DNA from: Sedimenticola sp.
GTDB taxonomy: Bacteria > Pseudomonadota > Gammaproteobacteria > Chromatiales > Chromatiaceae
Assembly (NCBI GenBank): GCA_011051655.1
Contig: DRKS01000058.1
Span: 1 to 64,000, forward strand
Reading direction: 5' to 3'
DNA length: 64,000 bases
Notes under the pieces: generated by a model
Database searches by the model: none
The model's input: only the letters and a program-made list of their open reading frames with translations
What the model was told of the DNA's origin: nothing
In this document: positions 39,612 to 49,874 of the stretch, one piece after another
How the letters are laid out: every line of letters starts with the position of its first letter
How positions within the stretch are numbered: the first letter of the stretch is position 1
Translations under genes and position numbers: made by a program

Positions 39612-40212
39612 CTCCCTGTGCCGCCTTATGGTATTGCTGCTGGCGCTCGGCGCGCAGCCGGTCTGGGCCATCCAGAGCCCGCTGGCGCTGGTGCAGGAGA
39701 CCTCGGACCGGGTGCTGGCCAAGGTAACGGACAAAAAAGCCGAGCTGAACGAAACGCCCTCGAAGATCTATGCCCTGGTAGAGGACATCGTGCTGCCCCA
39801 TTTCGACTTCGTGCGCATGTCGCGCCTGGTGCTGGGAAAATACTGGCGCAAGGCCACGGACACCCAGAGGAAGGCCTTCACCGACCAGTTTCGCGAACTC
39901 CTGGTGCGCACCTACGCCGTCGCCCTGCTGAACTATTCGGGGCAGACCATCAAGTACCTGCCCATGCACGAGTACGAGGACGCCAAGGCGGTTACCGTGA
40001 ATACGGAGGTCCGGGAGGAGGGGGCGCCGCCGATTCCCATCAACTATCGCCTCTACCTGAACGGAGAACACTGGAAGGTCTTCGACGTAATCATCGACGG
40101 CATCAGCCTGGTATCCAACTACCGCAGCAGCTTTTCCAACCAGATCCGCCGGAAGGGGCTGGACAGCCTCATCGCCAGGCTGAAGAAAAAGAACGAACAG
40201 GGAGCCAAATGA
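39604..40212 (+). CDS. mlaC: Mla periplasmic phospholipid-binding protein MlaC
   Basis: Shuttles phospholipid between outer-membrane MlaA and MlaFEDB. 202 residues, signal peptide MNNSLCRLMVLLLALGAQPVWA, then VLPHFDFVRMSRLVLGKYWR, FRELLVRTYAVALLNY, and FDVIIDGISLVSNYRSSF. A paralog is encoded at 22461-23138. ATGA overlap with mlaB. Confidence 0.96.
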   Translation: MNNSLCRLMVLLLALGAQPVWAIQSPLALVQETSDRVLAKVTDKKAELNETPSKIYALVEDIVLPHFDFVRMSRLVLGKYWRKATDTQRKAFTDQFRELLVRTYAVALLNYSGQTIKYLPMHEYEDAKAVTVNTEVREEGAPPIPINYRLYLNGEHWKVFDVIIDGISLVSNYRSSFSNQIRRKGLDSLIARLKKKNEQGAK

Positions 40213-40511
40213 GCGCCACTATCCGCCGTGGTGACGACAACAACCTGTATATCAGCGGTGAGCTGGGATTCGCCACCGTTCAGGACCTGCTGCGGCAGGG
40301 GCGGGGGCTGCTGAACGGCCAGGGCCGGCTGATCATCGACCTGGCCGGGGTGACCCGCACCGACAGCGCCGGCCTGGCGCTGATGCTGGAGTGGCTGGGC
40401 GAGCGCAGGTCCTGCGGCCAGGACATCTGTTTCCGCAACGTCCCCGAATCCCTGCTGGAGATTGCGCAGGTCAGCAACCTGGCCGGGCTCCTGCCGCTGG
40501 CGGAGGGTTGA
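40209..40511 (+). CDS. mlaB: Mla STAS-domain protein MlaB
   Basis: Cytoplasmic STAS subunit stabilising MlaF. 100 residues from ATG 40209, which overlaps the mlaC stop. STAS core: LIIDLAGVTRTDSAGLALMLEW, with the Ser/Thr of the DSAG loop, then CFRNVPESLLEIAQVSNL. The ibaG (BolA-like) gene usually found between mlaB and murA is absent here. Confidence 0.94.
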   Translation: MSATIRRGDDNNLYISGELGFATVQDLLRQGRGLLNGQGRLIIDLAGVTRTDSAGLALMLEWLGERRSCGQDICFRNVPESLLEIAQVSNLAGLLPLAEG

Positions 40512-41858
<1,347 letters not shown>

Positions 41859-41868
41859 GATCGGAACA

Positions 41869-42528
41869 TTGGAATTCGACGACTGCGTCACCATCGCCCT
41901 GTCCAAGGGCCGCATCTTCAAGGAGACCCTGCCGCTGCTCAGCCATGCGGGCATCGAGCCGGCGGACGACCCGGAGACCAGCCGCAAGCTCATCCTGGAC
42001 ACCAACCGGCCCCAGGTGAAGCTGGTCATCATCCGCGCCTCGGACGTGCCCACCTATGTGCAATACGGCGCCGCCGACCTGGGGGTGGCGGGCAAGGACG
42101 TCTTGCTGGAGCATGGCGGCGAAGGCCTCTATGAGCCGCTGGACCTCCGCATTGCCAAATGCCGCCTGGTGGTGGCCGGGCCGAAGGGCGGGCGGCCGGG
42201 AAAAGGCCGCCTGCGCGTCGCCACCAAGTATGTGAACAGCGCCCGGCGCCATTTCGCCGCCCAGGGCAGGCAGGTGGAGATCATCAAGCTCTACGGCTCC
42301 ATGGAGCTGGCCCCGCTGGTGGGGCTGTCGGACCTGATCGTGGACCTGGTGGACACCGGCAACACCCTGAAGGCCAACGGCCTCGTACCGCTGGAGCCTG
42401 TTTGCGACATCAGCTCCCGTCTGGTGATCAACAAGGCCTCCTGGAAAATGAAACACCGCAGCATCAAGGCCCTGCTGGCGGCCCTGCAGGGGGCGGTCAC
42501 CGGGGCCGGGGGTAGAGACAATGACTGA
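41869..42528 (+). CDS. hisG: ATP phosphoribosyltransferase, short form
   Basis: First enzyme of histidine synthesis. 219 residues from TTG 41869 with AGGA upstream; this is the short HisG lacking the regulatory domain and needing HisZ, not encoded in this window. Motifs [28 protein letters not shown] and [20 protein letters not shown] (PRPP loop). Overlaps hisD by eight bases. Confidence 0.94.
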   Translation: MEFDDCVTIALSKGRIFKETLPLLSHAGIEPADDPETSRKLILDTNRPQVKLVIIRASDVPTYVQYGAADLGVAGKDVLLEHGGEGLYEPLDLRIAKCRLVVAGPKGGRPGKGRLRVATKYVNSARRHFAAQGRQVEIIKLYGSMELAPLVGLSDLIVDLVDTGNTLKANGLVPLEPVCDISSRLVINKASWKMKHRSIKALLAALQGAVTGAGGRDND

Positions 42529-43825
42529 GATCCGGGAACTGAGCACCACGGATGCGGATTTCGACCGCAAGCTCGAGACCCTGCTGGCCTGGGAGTCGGT
42601 GTCTGACCGGCAGGTCAACCGGACGGTGGATGAGATCATCGCGGACATCCGCGACCGGGGGGATGCCGCCCTGCTGGAATACACCCGCCGGTTCGACCGC
42701 TGGGAGCCGGCGGACGCGGCCTCCCTGGAGATTCCCGCCGCGCGCCTGGAGCAGGCCTGGGACGCCATCCCGGAGGCCTGGCGCACCGCCCTGGAGCAGG
42801 CGGCCCGGCGCATCCGCGCCTATGCCGGCCGCCAGAAGATGGAGTCCTGGTCCTATACCGAGGACGACGGCACCCTGCTGGGCCAGCAGGTGACCCCCCT
42901 GGACCGGGCCGGCCTCTACGTGCCCGGCGGCAAGGCGGCCTATCCCTCCTCGGTGCTGATGAACGCCATCCCCGCCAAGGTGGCCGGCGTGGGAGAGATC
43001 ATCATGGTGGCGCCCACCCCCGGCGGCGAGGTCAACGAACTGGTGCTGGCGGCGGCCCATGTCTCCGGCGTGGACCGGGTGTTCGCCATCGGCGGCGCCC
43101 AGGCGGTGGCCGCCCTGGCCTACGGCACCGGGACCGTGCCCGCCGTGGACAAGATCGTGGGGCCCGGAAACATCTACGTGGCCACGGCCAAGCGGGCGGT
43201 GTTCGGCCGGGTCGGCATCGACATGATCGCCGGGCCGTCCGAGATCCTGGTGGTCTGCGACGGCCGGACCGACCCGGACTGGATCGCCATGGACCTGTTT
43301 TCCCAGGCCGAACATGACGAGGACGCCCAATCCATCCTGATCTGCCCCGATGCCGATTTCATCGCCCGGGTCAAAGCCAGCATCCACCGCCTGCTCCCGG
43401 AGATGGAACGCAGGGAGATCATTGAAACCGCCCTGCGCGAGCGCGGCGCCCTGATCCGGGTAAGGGACCTGGACGAAGCGGCGGAGGTGGTCAACAGGAT
43501 CGCGCCGGAGCACCTGGAGCTCTCCGTGGCCGATCCCGGGGCGCTGGTGAAAAATATCCGCCACGCCGGGGCCATCTTCATGGGGCGCCATACCGCCGAG
43601 GCCCTGGGCGACTACTGCGCCGGCCCCAACCATGTGCTGCCCACCTCGGGCACGGCCCGCTTTTCCTCGCCGCTGGGGGTCTACGACTTCCAGAAGCGCT
43701 CCAGCCTGATCATGGCCTCGGCGGCCGGCGCGGCCCGGCTGGCGGATACCGCCTCGGTGCTGGCCCGGGGCGAGGGCCTGACGGCCCATGCCCGCTCCGC
43801 CGAGTACCGGGGCAAAGAAGAGTAG
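42521..43825 (+). CDS. hisD: Histidinol dehydrogenase
   Basis: Oxidises histidinol to histidine in two NAD-dependent steps. 434 residues with [55 protein letters not shown] and the zinc/catalytic [11 protein letters not shown]. Second gene of hisGDC. Confidence 0.97.
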   Translation: MTEIRELSTTDADFDRKLETLLAWESVSDRQVNRTVDEIIADIRDRGDAALLEYTRRFDRWEPADAASLEIPAARLEQAWDAIPEAWRTALEQAARRIRAYAGRQKMESWSYTEDDGTLLGQQVTPLDRAGLYVPGGKAAYPSSVLMNAIPAKVAGVGEIIMVAPTPGGEVNELVLAAAHVSGVDRVFAIGGAQAVAALAYGTGTVPAVDKIVGPGNIYVATAKRAVFGRVGIDMIAGPSEILVVCDGRTDPDWIAMDLFSQAEHDEDAQSILICPDADFIARVKASIHRLLPEMERREIIETALRERGALIRVRDLDEAAEVVNRIAPEHLELSVADPGALVKNIRHAGAIFMGRHTAEALGDYCAGPNHVLPTSGTARFSSPLGVYDFQKRSSLIMASAAGAARLADTASVLARGEGLTAHARSAEYRGKEE

Positions 43826-43829
43826 CGCC

Positions 43830-44921
43830 ATGAAGCAACGGCCAATGAATGATCTGATAGGCCGCTGGGTGCGTCCCGAGATTCAGGGCCTTTGCGCCTA
43901 CCAGGTGCCGGACGCCGGCGGCCTGATCAAGCTGGACGCCATGGAGAATCCCTACACCTGGCCGGAGGATCTGCGCCGGCAGTGGCTGGAGCTGCTGGAC
44001 GGCGTCGACGTGAACCGCTATCCCGACCCCCAGGCCAGGGCCCTGAAGCAGCGGCTCACGAAGGCCATGGATATCCCCGCCGGGGCCGGATTGCTGTTGG
44101 GCAACGGCTCGGATGAGCTGATCATGATGCTGGCCCTGACCCTCACCGGGCCGGACCGGACGGTGTTGTCCGTGGACCCCGGCTTCGTGATGTACCGCAT
44201 GATCGCCACCTTTGCCGGAATGGCATACCAGGGGGTGCCGCTGAAAGCAGACGATTTCAGCCTGGATGTGCCGGCGGTGCTCGAGGCCATCGACCGGCAT
44301 CAGCCGGCGGTGGTCTATCTGGCCTGGCCCAACAATCCCACCGGCAACCTCTTTGCCGAGGCCGATGTGCGCCGGATCATCGAGGCGGCCCCGGGCCTGG
44401 TGGTGGTGGATGAGGCCTATGCGCCCTTCACGGATAGCAGCTTCATGAGCGAGGTCGGGTGTTATCCCAACCTGCTGGTGATGCGCACCCTCTCCAAGAT
44501 GGGGCTTGCGGGATTGCGCCTGGGGCTGTTGGCCGGCCCCGGCCCCTGGCTGGCCGAGATCGACAAGACCCGCCTGCCGTACAACATCAATGTCCTGACC
44601 CAGGTCAGCGCCGAGTTCGCGCTGCGGCATGAGGACGTGTTCAACAGGCAGACGCGCCTCATCCGCCAGGAGCGCGCCAGGCTGTTCGAAGCGCTGGAAG
44701 GCATGCCCGGCGTCAGGGCCTTTCCCAGCGAGGCCAACTTCATCCTGGCGCGCATGCCAGCGGCACGGGCGGACGGAATTCACGCCGCCTTGAAATCCGC
44801 CGGCGTGCTGGTGAAAAACCTGCACGGCGCTCATCCCCTGCTGGCGGACTGCCTCCGGATCACCGTCGGCCGGCCGGAAGAAAACCAGGCCTTTCTCCAG
44901 GCCCTTGCAGACCTGCTGTAA
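43830..44921 (+). CDS. hisC: Histidinol-phosphate aminotransferase
   Basis: PLP enzyme, 363 residues from ATG 43830, four bases after hisD. Motifs LDAMENPYTWP, GNGSDELI, AWPNNPTGNL, VVDEAYAPF, and the PLP Lys in RTLSKMGLAGLRLG. Last gene of the mla-mur-his series. Confidence 0.96.
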   Translation: MKQRPMNDLIGRWVRPEIQGLCAYQVPDAGGLIKLDAMENPYTWPEDLRRQWLELLDGVDVNRYPDPQARALKQRLTKAMDIPAGAGLLLGNGSDELIMMLALTLTGPDRTVLSVDPGFVMYRMIATFAGMAYQGVPLKADDFSLDVPAVLEAIDRHQPAVVYLAWPNNPTGNLFAEADVRRIIEAAPGLVVVDEAYAPFTDSSFMSEVGCYPNLLVMRTLSKMGLAGLRLGLLAGPGPWLAEIDKTRLPYNINVLTQVSAEFALRHEDVFNRQTRLIRQERARLFEALEGMPGVRAFPSEANFILARMPAARADGIHAALKSAGVLVKNLHGAHPLLADCLRITVGRPEENQAFLQALADLL

Positions 44922-45276
44922 CAGCCACAACCTGGTCTTTGCCCCGGCTTTCACAGAGCAGCCACGAAACGCCCTTGAATCTCTTGCGCCCCGGGCAGGC
45001 AAAGAAACGGCGGCGGACATCAATACCCCCGCAATCCCTGTTCATACTAACCCCAACCACATGTTCAAAAGGGCATCAGCCTCAAACATCAGCAACAGCC
45101 AAAGGATAAGGTTTCCCAGTGTTATAGCCGCTTAATGACTTTGCTTATCGAATTCGTGCAAGAAGGATCGCTGTCAGATCATCAGCATTTAACCGCGGTA
45201 TAAATAGGGTTAATCAACGGGCCGGTGATAACAGTGGGATGAAGATTTACAGGGCCAGGGCGGAAGCAAACTTTTC
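44922..45276. other. Gene-free spacer between hisC and the redox cluster
   Basis: About 355 bp with no convincing gene. It contains an AT-richer stretch near 45187-45215 (TTAACC...GGTTAA, an inverted repeat around TATAAATA) that could be a regulatory site. No T-tract terminator for the his genes was found. Confidence 0.4.
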
Positions 45277-45305
45277 TTGACCCGTAAAGCAGTATTTGCG
45301 ATATT
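45277..45305 (+). promoter_or_regulatory. Sigma-70-type promoter of the Tat/NrfD cluster
   Basis: TTGACC (45277-45282), 17-bp spacer, GATATT (45300-45305). It lies 135 bp before the first Tat-protein start codon, leaving a leader of about 125 nt. Confidence 0.6.
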
Positions 45306-45439
45306 GCAGCCATTATTCCAGCCCCCAACGGAGCATGAAGGTGTGGCGAATGCGGCTTCACAGCAGTTCCAGCATGTGGCTTCCGCGTTTCTCCGCAAAC
45401 CTTATTCCAGCGTGGCGCAACAGCTTGAGGTGGCGACAT

Positions 45440-45739
45440 ATGGCGACTGAAAAAAAACCTGCCGATAAAAAAGAGGAAGAAAGCAAAATGGCTTCCCGCC
45501 GTGGTTTTTTCAAGAAACTTGCGCTTGGCGGCGCGGCATTGACAACCGCCGGGGCCACGGTGAAATTCGCTGATTCAATGATGCCCGATGTCGATCTGCA
45601 GGCGGCATACAAAAACGATGTCGAGCCGGGCGATGCAATACTGGCACAAAGGGAATATGTGCTGATGTCAAAAGAAGAAAAAGAAAGCATGGTGCAGATG
45701 TTCATAGACGACTACGAAAAAAACAAGACTGAAACATGA
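45440..45739 (+). CDS. Small Tat-exported protein of the NrfD cluster
   Basis: 99 residues from ATG 45440 (GAGGTGG eight bases upstream). A charged N-region precedes a twin-arginine signal, SRRGFFKKLALGGAALTTAG (about 18-38). The mature 60 residues end EYVLMSKEEKESMVQMF, a segment like the stretch after the Tat signal in the iron-sulfur protein of the same cluster (YRLMTDQEKKEAIERLE). No cysteines, so no cofactor is evident. Perhaps a small structural subunit of the complex. Confidence 0.78.
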   Translation: MATEKKPADKKEEESKMASRRGFFKKLALGGAALTTAGATVKFADSMMPDVDLQAAYKNDVEPGDAILAQREYVLMSKEEKESMVQMFIDDYEKNKTET

Positions 45740-45821
45740 CTTGATAGCGCCATCGATGGTTGCGGTGTTCCGTAATTAGGCACAAGAGGCTCGGGCTGTT
45801 TCGAGCACACCAACACATCAG

Positions 45822-45847
45822 TCAGGTAATACCAGTTCAGGTAATAC
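45822..45847 (+). repeat. Direct repeat TCAGGTAATAC
   Basis: Two 11-bp copies at 45822-45832 and 45837-45847 (15-bp period), in the 227-bp gap between the small Tat protein and the iron-sulfur protein. A CCTCCG/CGGAGG hairpin follows at about 45860-45884. Possible operator; unproven. Confidence 0.5.
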
Positions 45848-45966
45848 AGAGTGATATGGCCTCCGCAAGCATGCATGACGGAGGTTCGTGTCAAGCGTGG
45901 CGCGATTGATAAATCACCCTTGAAGAGTTCAGATTACTTTTCTGCAATCGATTAGAGAGGTTAGCC

Positions 45967-46998
45967 GTGTCTAAACCCAAAGATAAAGACGGGAAAAATA
46001 CCGGTACCACCCGCCGGGATTTCTTGAGGAAGGCAGGCTATGCCGGCGCGGCCGCATTGGCGGGTTCGGCGACGTTGATGGCCAATACGGATAATCCCGA
46101 TTCACAAGCCACCTGGGCTGAATGGTTTCAGGGCAACTACCGGCTGATGACGGATCAGGAGAAAAAAGAGGCCATCGAACGCCTGGAAAAGCGCTACTCG
46201 GCCCAATACGGGAAGAAGGTCACGGTGGACGATGCGCCGGCCATAGACGGCGTCCTCTTCGGTTATGCGCTGAATATTCAAAAATGCATCGGTTGCAGAC
46301 GCTGCGTCAAGGCATGCGTAAAGGAGAACAACCAATCCCGCACCAATACCGAGATCGAGTGGATCCGGGTGATAAGGATGGAGAAGGGGCAGTTCTCCCT
46401 GGAGGACATGGATAAAGGCTATCCCGCGGAGGCCGGCTTTGATCACGGCGTCCAGGTTGGCGGCAATGCCTACAAGCCGGCGGGCGTCGTGCTGGAAGGC
46501 CAGCATTACTACCAGCCCAAAAAGGTCCCGGAGAAGGACGCCTTCTATTTTCCCATTGCCTGCATGCAGTGCGAGAAGCCCCCCTGCGTCAAGGTATGCC
46601 CGGTAAGGACGACCTACAGGGACCCCGATGGCATCGTGGTCATCGATTACAACTGGTGCATCGGCTGTCGGATGTGTATTGGCGCCTGCCCCTACTGGGC
46701 GCGCCGTTTCAACTGGGGCGAGCCCAATCTCCCGAAAGAGGAGATGAACCCCAAGACCCATTATCTCGGCAACAGGCCGCGCATGAAAGGTGTGGCCGAG
46801 AAGTGCACCTTCTGCATCCAGAGATCGAGAAGGGGAAGATATACGGCCTGCGTCGAGGTCTGCCCCGTAGGCGCGAGGAAATTCGGCAATCTCCTGGATC
46901 CTGAAAGCGAGGTCAGGAGGATTCTGGCGAGGAAGCGGGTTTTCCGTCTGAAGGCGGATCTCAACACCTATCCGAAATTCTTTTATTTCATCGACTAG
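45967..46998 (+). CDS. Tat-exported 4Fe-4S ferredoxin-type subunit (NrfC/DsrO-like)
   Basis: Periplasmic electron-transfer subunit of 343 residues. Twin-arginine signal TTRRDFLRKAGYAGAAALAG (about 14-33). Four cysteine motifs for four [4Fe-4S] clusters: CIGCRRCVKAC (about 111), CMQCEKPPCVKVC (about 199), CIGCRMCIGAC (about 233) and CTFCIQ...CVEVC (about 280). The region between signal and first cluster resembles the small Tat protein. Pairs with NrfD, 11 bp downstream, in a CISM-type complex. Annotation as NrfC, DsrO, SirC or TtrB cannot be decided from sequence alone. Confidence 0.93.
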   Translation: MSKPKDKDGKNTGTTRRDFLRKAGYAGAAALAGSATLMANTDNPDSQATWAEWFQGNYRLMTDQEKKEAIERLEKRYSAQYGKKVTVDDAPAIDGVLFGYALNIQKCIGCRRCVKACVKENNQSRTNTEIEWIRVIRMEKGQFSLEDMDKGYPAEAGFDHGVQVGGNAYKPAGVVLEGQHYYQPKKVPEKDAFYFPIACMQCEKPPCVKVCPVRTTYRDPDGIVVIDYNWCIGCRMCIGACPYWARRFNWGEPNLPKEEMNPKTHYLGNRPRMKGVAEKCTFCIQRSRRGRYTACVEVCPVGARKFGNLLDPESEVRRILARKRVFRLKADLNTYPKFFYFID

Positions 46999-47009
46999 GG
47001 GCGAACGTC

Positions 47010-48227
47010 ATGCAAACAAAGACAAGATTTCCAATTGACTTCTTCTCCTATGCGTTGAAAGGGGGAGCAAAGTACTACGCCTGGCTCGGATTCCTGAGCA
47101 TCTTCGTCGTGCTGTGGGCCTATGGCAATTACTTCCAGCTTACCGAGGGCATGATCATAACCGGGCTGACGGACCAGACCAGCTGGGGGTTGTATCTTTC
47201 CAACTTTGTTTTTCTCGTGGGTGTGGCGGCAGCGGCCGTGACGGTCGTGTTTCCCGCCTACATCTATAAGCATGAGGATCTGCATAAGATTGCGGTGCTG
47301 GGTGAAATGCTGGCTATCGCGGCGGTTGTGATGTGCCTGCTGTTCGTTATGGCCCACATGGGGCGGCCCGACCGGCTGTGGCACATCATCCCGGTGATCG
47401 GCATCTACAACTGGCCGCACTCCATGCTGACCTGGGACGTGCTGGTTCTGACCGGCTATTTGATCCTCAATCTGGTCTGCGGTGTTTACTATCTCTACAA
47501 GAAGTATTCAGGCCGGCCGATAAACAAGGCCTTTTATCTGCCCCTGATCTATGTGGCCTGCGTATGGGCCCTGAGCATCCACACCGTTACCGCCTTTTTG
47601 GTCAATACCATGCCCTCACGCCCGATGTGGCACCACGCCGTAATGCCCATCAAGTTCATCACCACGGCATTCGCCGCGGGGCCCGCTCTGATTATCATCG
47701 CCTTCCTCATCATACGGGACAACACCAAGCTGGCGATCCCGGATTCGGTTTTCGATATCCTCTCCCAGATTGTCGTATGGTGCCTCGGGATTGCGTTGTT
47801 TCTCATCTTCTCGGAGATCGTCACCGAATTCTATGCGAGCACTGAGCATGCGGACGGGTTGAAATATCTGGTACTGGGCAAGCACGGCCTGCACAAGCTG
47901 GTGCCCTGGTTCTGGACCGGCATTACCATGATGGTGGCCTCGTTCATATTGCTGTTGATCCCCAAGGTGAGGCGAAACCTCAAGGTGCTGCCCTACATCT
48001 GCGCCATGCTCTTTTTGGGCATCTGGATCGATAAGGGAATGGGCCTGCTCCTCCCCGGCTTCAGCCCAAGCCCCATCGGTGAGCTGAGCGAATACTATCC
48101 GACCACACTTGAAATATTTATCACCGCCGGCAACTGGGCGCTGGGATTCATCGTGCTCACCCTGCTTATGAAAGGCGCCGTCGGCGTGATCCTGGGTGAA
48201 GTGAAGTATGGTCGATCGGGCCAGTAA
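47010..48227 (+). CDS. NrfD/PsrC-type integral membrane subunit
   Basis: Quinone-interacting membrane protein of 405 residues with about ten hydrophobic helices. Typical NrfD segments: TDQTSWGLYLSNFVFLVGVA, MAHMGRPDRLWH, NWPHSMLTWDVLVLTGYL, and TVTAFLVNTMPSRPMWHHAV. It exchanges electrons between the quinone pool and the Tat-exported iron-sulfur subunit upstream. Confidence 0.94.
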   Translation: MQTKTRFPIDFFSYALKGGAKYYAWLGFLSIFVVLWAYGNYFQLTEGMIITGLTDQTSWGLYLSNFVFLVGVAAAAVTVVFPAYIYKHEDLHKIAVLGEMLAIAAVVMCLLFVMAHMGRPDRLWHIIPVIGIYNWPHSMLTWDVLVLTGYLILNLVCGVYYLYKKYSGRPINKAFYLPLIYVACVWALSIHTVTAFLVNTMPSRPMWHHAVMPIKFITTAFAAGPALIIIAFLIIRDNTKLAIPDSVFDILSQIVVWCLGIALFLIFSEIVTEFYASTEHADGLKYLVLGKHGLHKLVPWFWTGITMMVASFILLLIPKVRRNLKVLPYICAMLFLGIWIDKGMGLLLPGFSPSPIGELSEYYPTTLEIFITAGNWALGFIVLTLLMKGAVGVILGEVKYGRSGQ

Positions 48228-48333
48228 TCCGTTTGCCGTGGAAGGAAAAAGCAAGCCAGACTCAAATGCCTGAAAGGCGCGGCCGGAAGACCCGGTTTTC
48301 CTGTCCAAGCCCTTTACAGAGAGACAAGATAAG

Positions 48334-49134
48334 ATGAAAACAATCAGATATGCCAGCGTGGTTTTCTCTACTGCGGTCTTTTTGATAATGTCCGCGGGAG
48401 CGGTTTATGCGGATAACACGGACACCAGAAAGGTTATAGAATGCTATGAGAGCAGGCAGGAAGGATCTCCGGTCACCAGACGGGACATCGAACCGGGCTG
48501 GCCCAATGTAAAATGCTCATCCACCAGCGAGGGCGTTCTCTGGTGGGGCGATCCCTTTGACGGCACCATTCCCATGGGGGATATGCCTATCGAGGCGGAC
48601 TACTCCCGTGGAGAGGCCGTGGTAAGACCGCGCATCCCCTATATCGACAGGAACAAGCTCTATACCATCTGCACCGAGGCCTGCCACAATGGCCAATATG
48701 TCCCGGTGCCGGAGAGCAAAAAGCCGCGGCTGCTGAAAATGCACAAGGACATCGTTCCCAACTCCCTGGATCTGCAGCATGGCAGGGGCGGGATCTGGTG
48801 CCTGGATTGCCACAATGCGGAAAACCGCGCCACCCTGGTGGACAATTTCGGAGGGGAGATCAGTTTCAACCAGCCGCAGAAGCTGTGCGGCAAATGCCAC
48901 GGGCCGATCTACCGGGATTGGCGGGATGGCATACATGGCAAGCGGATCGGCATGTGGGACAAGGCAGGCAAAAAGCGCTGGTGGGTGTGCACGGAGTGCC
49001 ACAATCCCCATGACGTGCAGCAAGGGGACAGGAACTCCGGCTTTGCCCAGTTGCCGCCCGAGATGGCCCCCGAACTGCCCAAAGGCATGCCCAATGTCGA
49101 CCACGAAAGGCTGGAACACGGGGCCGGGCATTGA
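48334..49134 (+). CDS. Exported multiheme cytochrome c (four heme motifs, one CX3CH)
   Basis: Periplasmic cytochrome of 266 residues. Signal peptide about 1-26 (VVFSTAVFLIMSAGAVYA). Heme motifs: CTEACH (residue 113, non-standard CX3CH), CLDCH (156), CGKCH (185), CTECH (219). If the first motif binds heme the protein is tetraheme, otherwise triheme. Probable electron exit of the FeS-NrfD module, comparable in layout to NrfB with NrfCD. Follows NrfD by 106 bp and overlaps the next gene. Confidence 0.9.
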   Translation: MKTIRYASVVFSTAVFLIMSAGAVYADNTDTRKVIECYESRQEGSPVTRRDIEPGWPNVKCSSTSEGVLWWGDPFDGTIPMGDMPIEADYSRGEAVVRPRIPYIDRNKLYTICTEACHNGQYVPVPESKKPRLLKMHKDIVPNSLDLQHGRGGIWCLDCHNAENRATLVDNFGGEISFNQPQKLCGKCHGPIYRDWRDGIHGKRIGMWDKAGKKRWWVCTECHNPHDVQQGDRNSGFAQLPPEMAPELPKGMPNVDHERLEHGAGH

Positions 49135-49673
49135 TTGGGCAGGAGGATCTTTCAGAACTGAGTCCGCTTGAGCGCCAGGAGGCGCTGGACAGGGCGGCGC
49201 GTGAAGAAACCATCACGGAGGAGGATGTAAAGAGTGCGGTGGGCGACCACGCCGAGGAGCGTGCTCGTGCCATCCGGGCAAAATACGGTCCGGAAATAGA
49301 TTACGAAACCCTGCTCACCATCCTGGAAGACCGGGAGTGTGTCCGCTATCCGGTTACCATCGAATTCGACTCAGGCCGGCTTGAGCCAGGCATGTTTGCC
49401 TGCGCCGAACTGGTGCCCGAAGAGATATCTGAAGAAGAGGCCGAATGGCGGGATGGCTATGAAGAGTCCTGCGATGAATATGTCATCGTGGTGCATGAGG
49501 CCTTTAAGGAGCGCCGGGATGTGCTCCCGGCCCTGATCCTTTACCATTTGGTAGTTGTGAATTACGGGGACTTTGCCACCGCAGCGGACGCCGAGGTGTT
49601 TGGCTCAACCGTTCTGGGTTTGGATCGCGAAGAGTATTATTCCCTGCTGTGTGATCTCACCGACCAATTATAA
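49131..49673 (+). CDS. Acidic protein of unknown function in the NrfD cluster
   Basis: 180 residues from TTG 49131, which overlaps the cytochrome stop (TTGA) and suggests translational coupling. Strongly acidic, soluble, no signal peptide, no recognisable domain. Helical N-terminus (LSPLERQEALDRAAREE), middle segment YPVTIEFDSGRLEPGMFACA, and C-terminal HLVVVNYGDFATAADAEVFG. Cytoplasmic location and the overlap suggest an assembly or regulatory helper; this is a guess. Confidence 0.75.
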   Translation: MIGQEDLSELSPLERQEALDRAAREETITEEDVKSAVGDHAEERARAIRAKYGPEIDYETLLTILEDRECVRYPVTIEFDSGRLEPGMFACAELVPEEISEEEAEWRDGYEESCDEYVIVVHEAFKERRDVLPALILYHLVVVNYGDFATAADAEVFGSTVLGLDREEYYSLLCDLTDQL

Positions 49674-49819
49674 AGTCTGATTGCTCCATCCCTGGGCTAA
49701 TCGGCATCCCCATAAACTCATCTTCCCTTCCTGATTGGCACCCCGGGTTTCGTACGGGTTTTCTATGAGAGGGCCTGCCGGCTGCAGCTATGATGCCATG
49801 GCGAAGTGGATGTCACTGC

Positions 49820-49844
49820 TGCGCCTGCCATGGCGGCAGGCGCA
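49820..49844. other. Perfect hairpin in a cytochrome intergenic space
   Basis: TGCGCCTGCC / GGCAGGCGCA, 10 bp with an ATGGC loop, between the convergent acidic-protein gene and the cytochrome at 49875. No T-tract follows on either strand, so termination would need help. Confidence 0.5.
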
Positions 49845-49874
49845 ACCAATCCGGGTCAAAGGTGCATGGGGCTT

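Noticed and set aside
39618-40511. Long frame that runs through mlaC and ends with the MlaB sequence
   Set aside because: Only the part from 40209 is real (mlaB, in that frame); the upstream part is an out-of-frame reading of mlaC.
44905-45135. 76-codon frame after hisC
   Set aside because: Overlaps the hisC end, has no ribosome-binding site and no similarity that I recognise.
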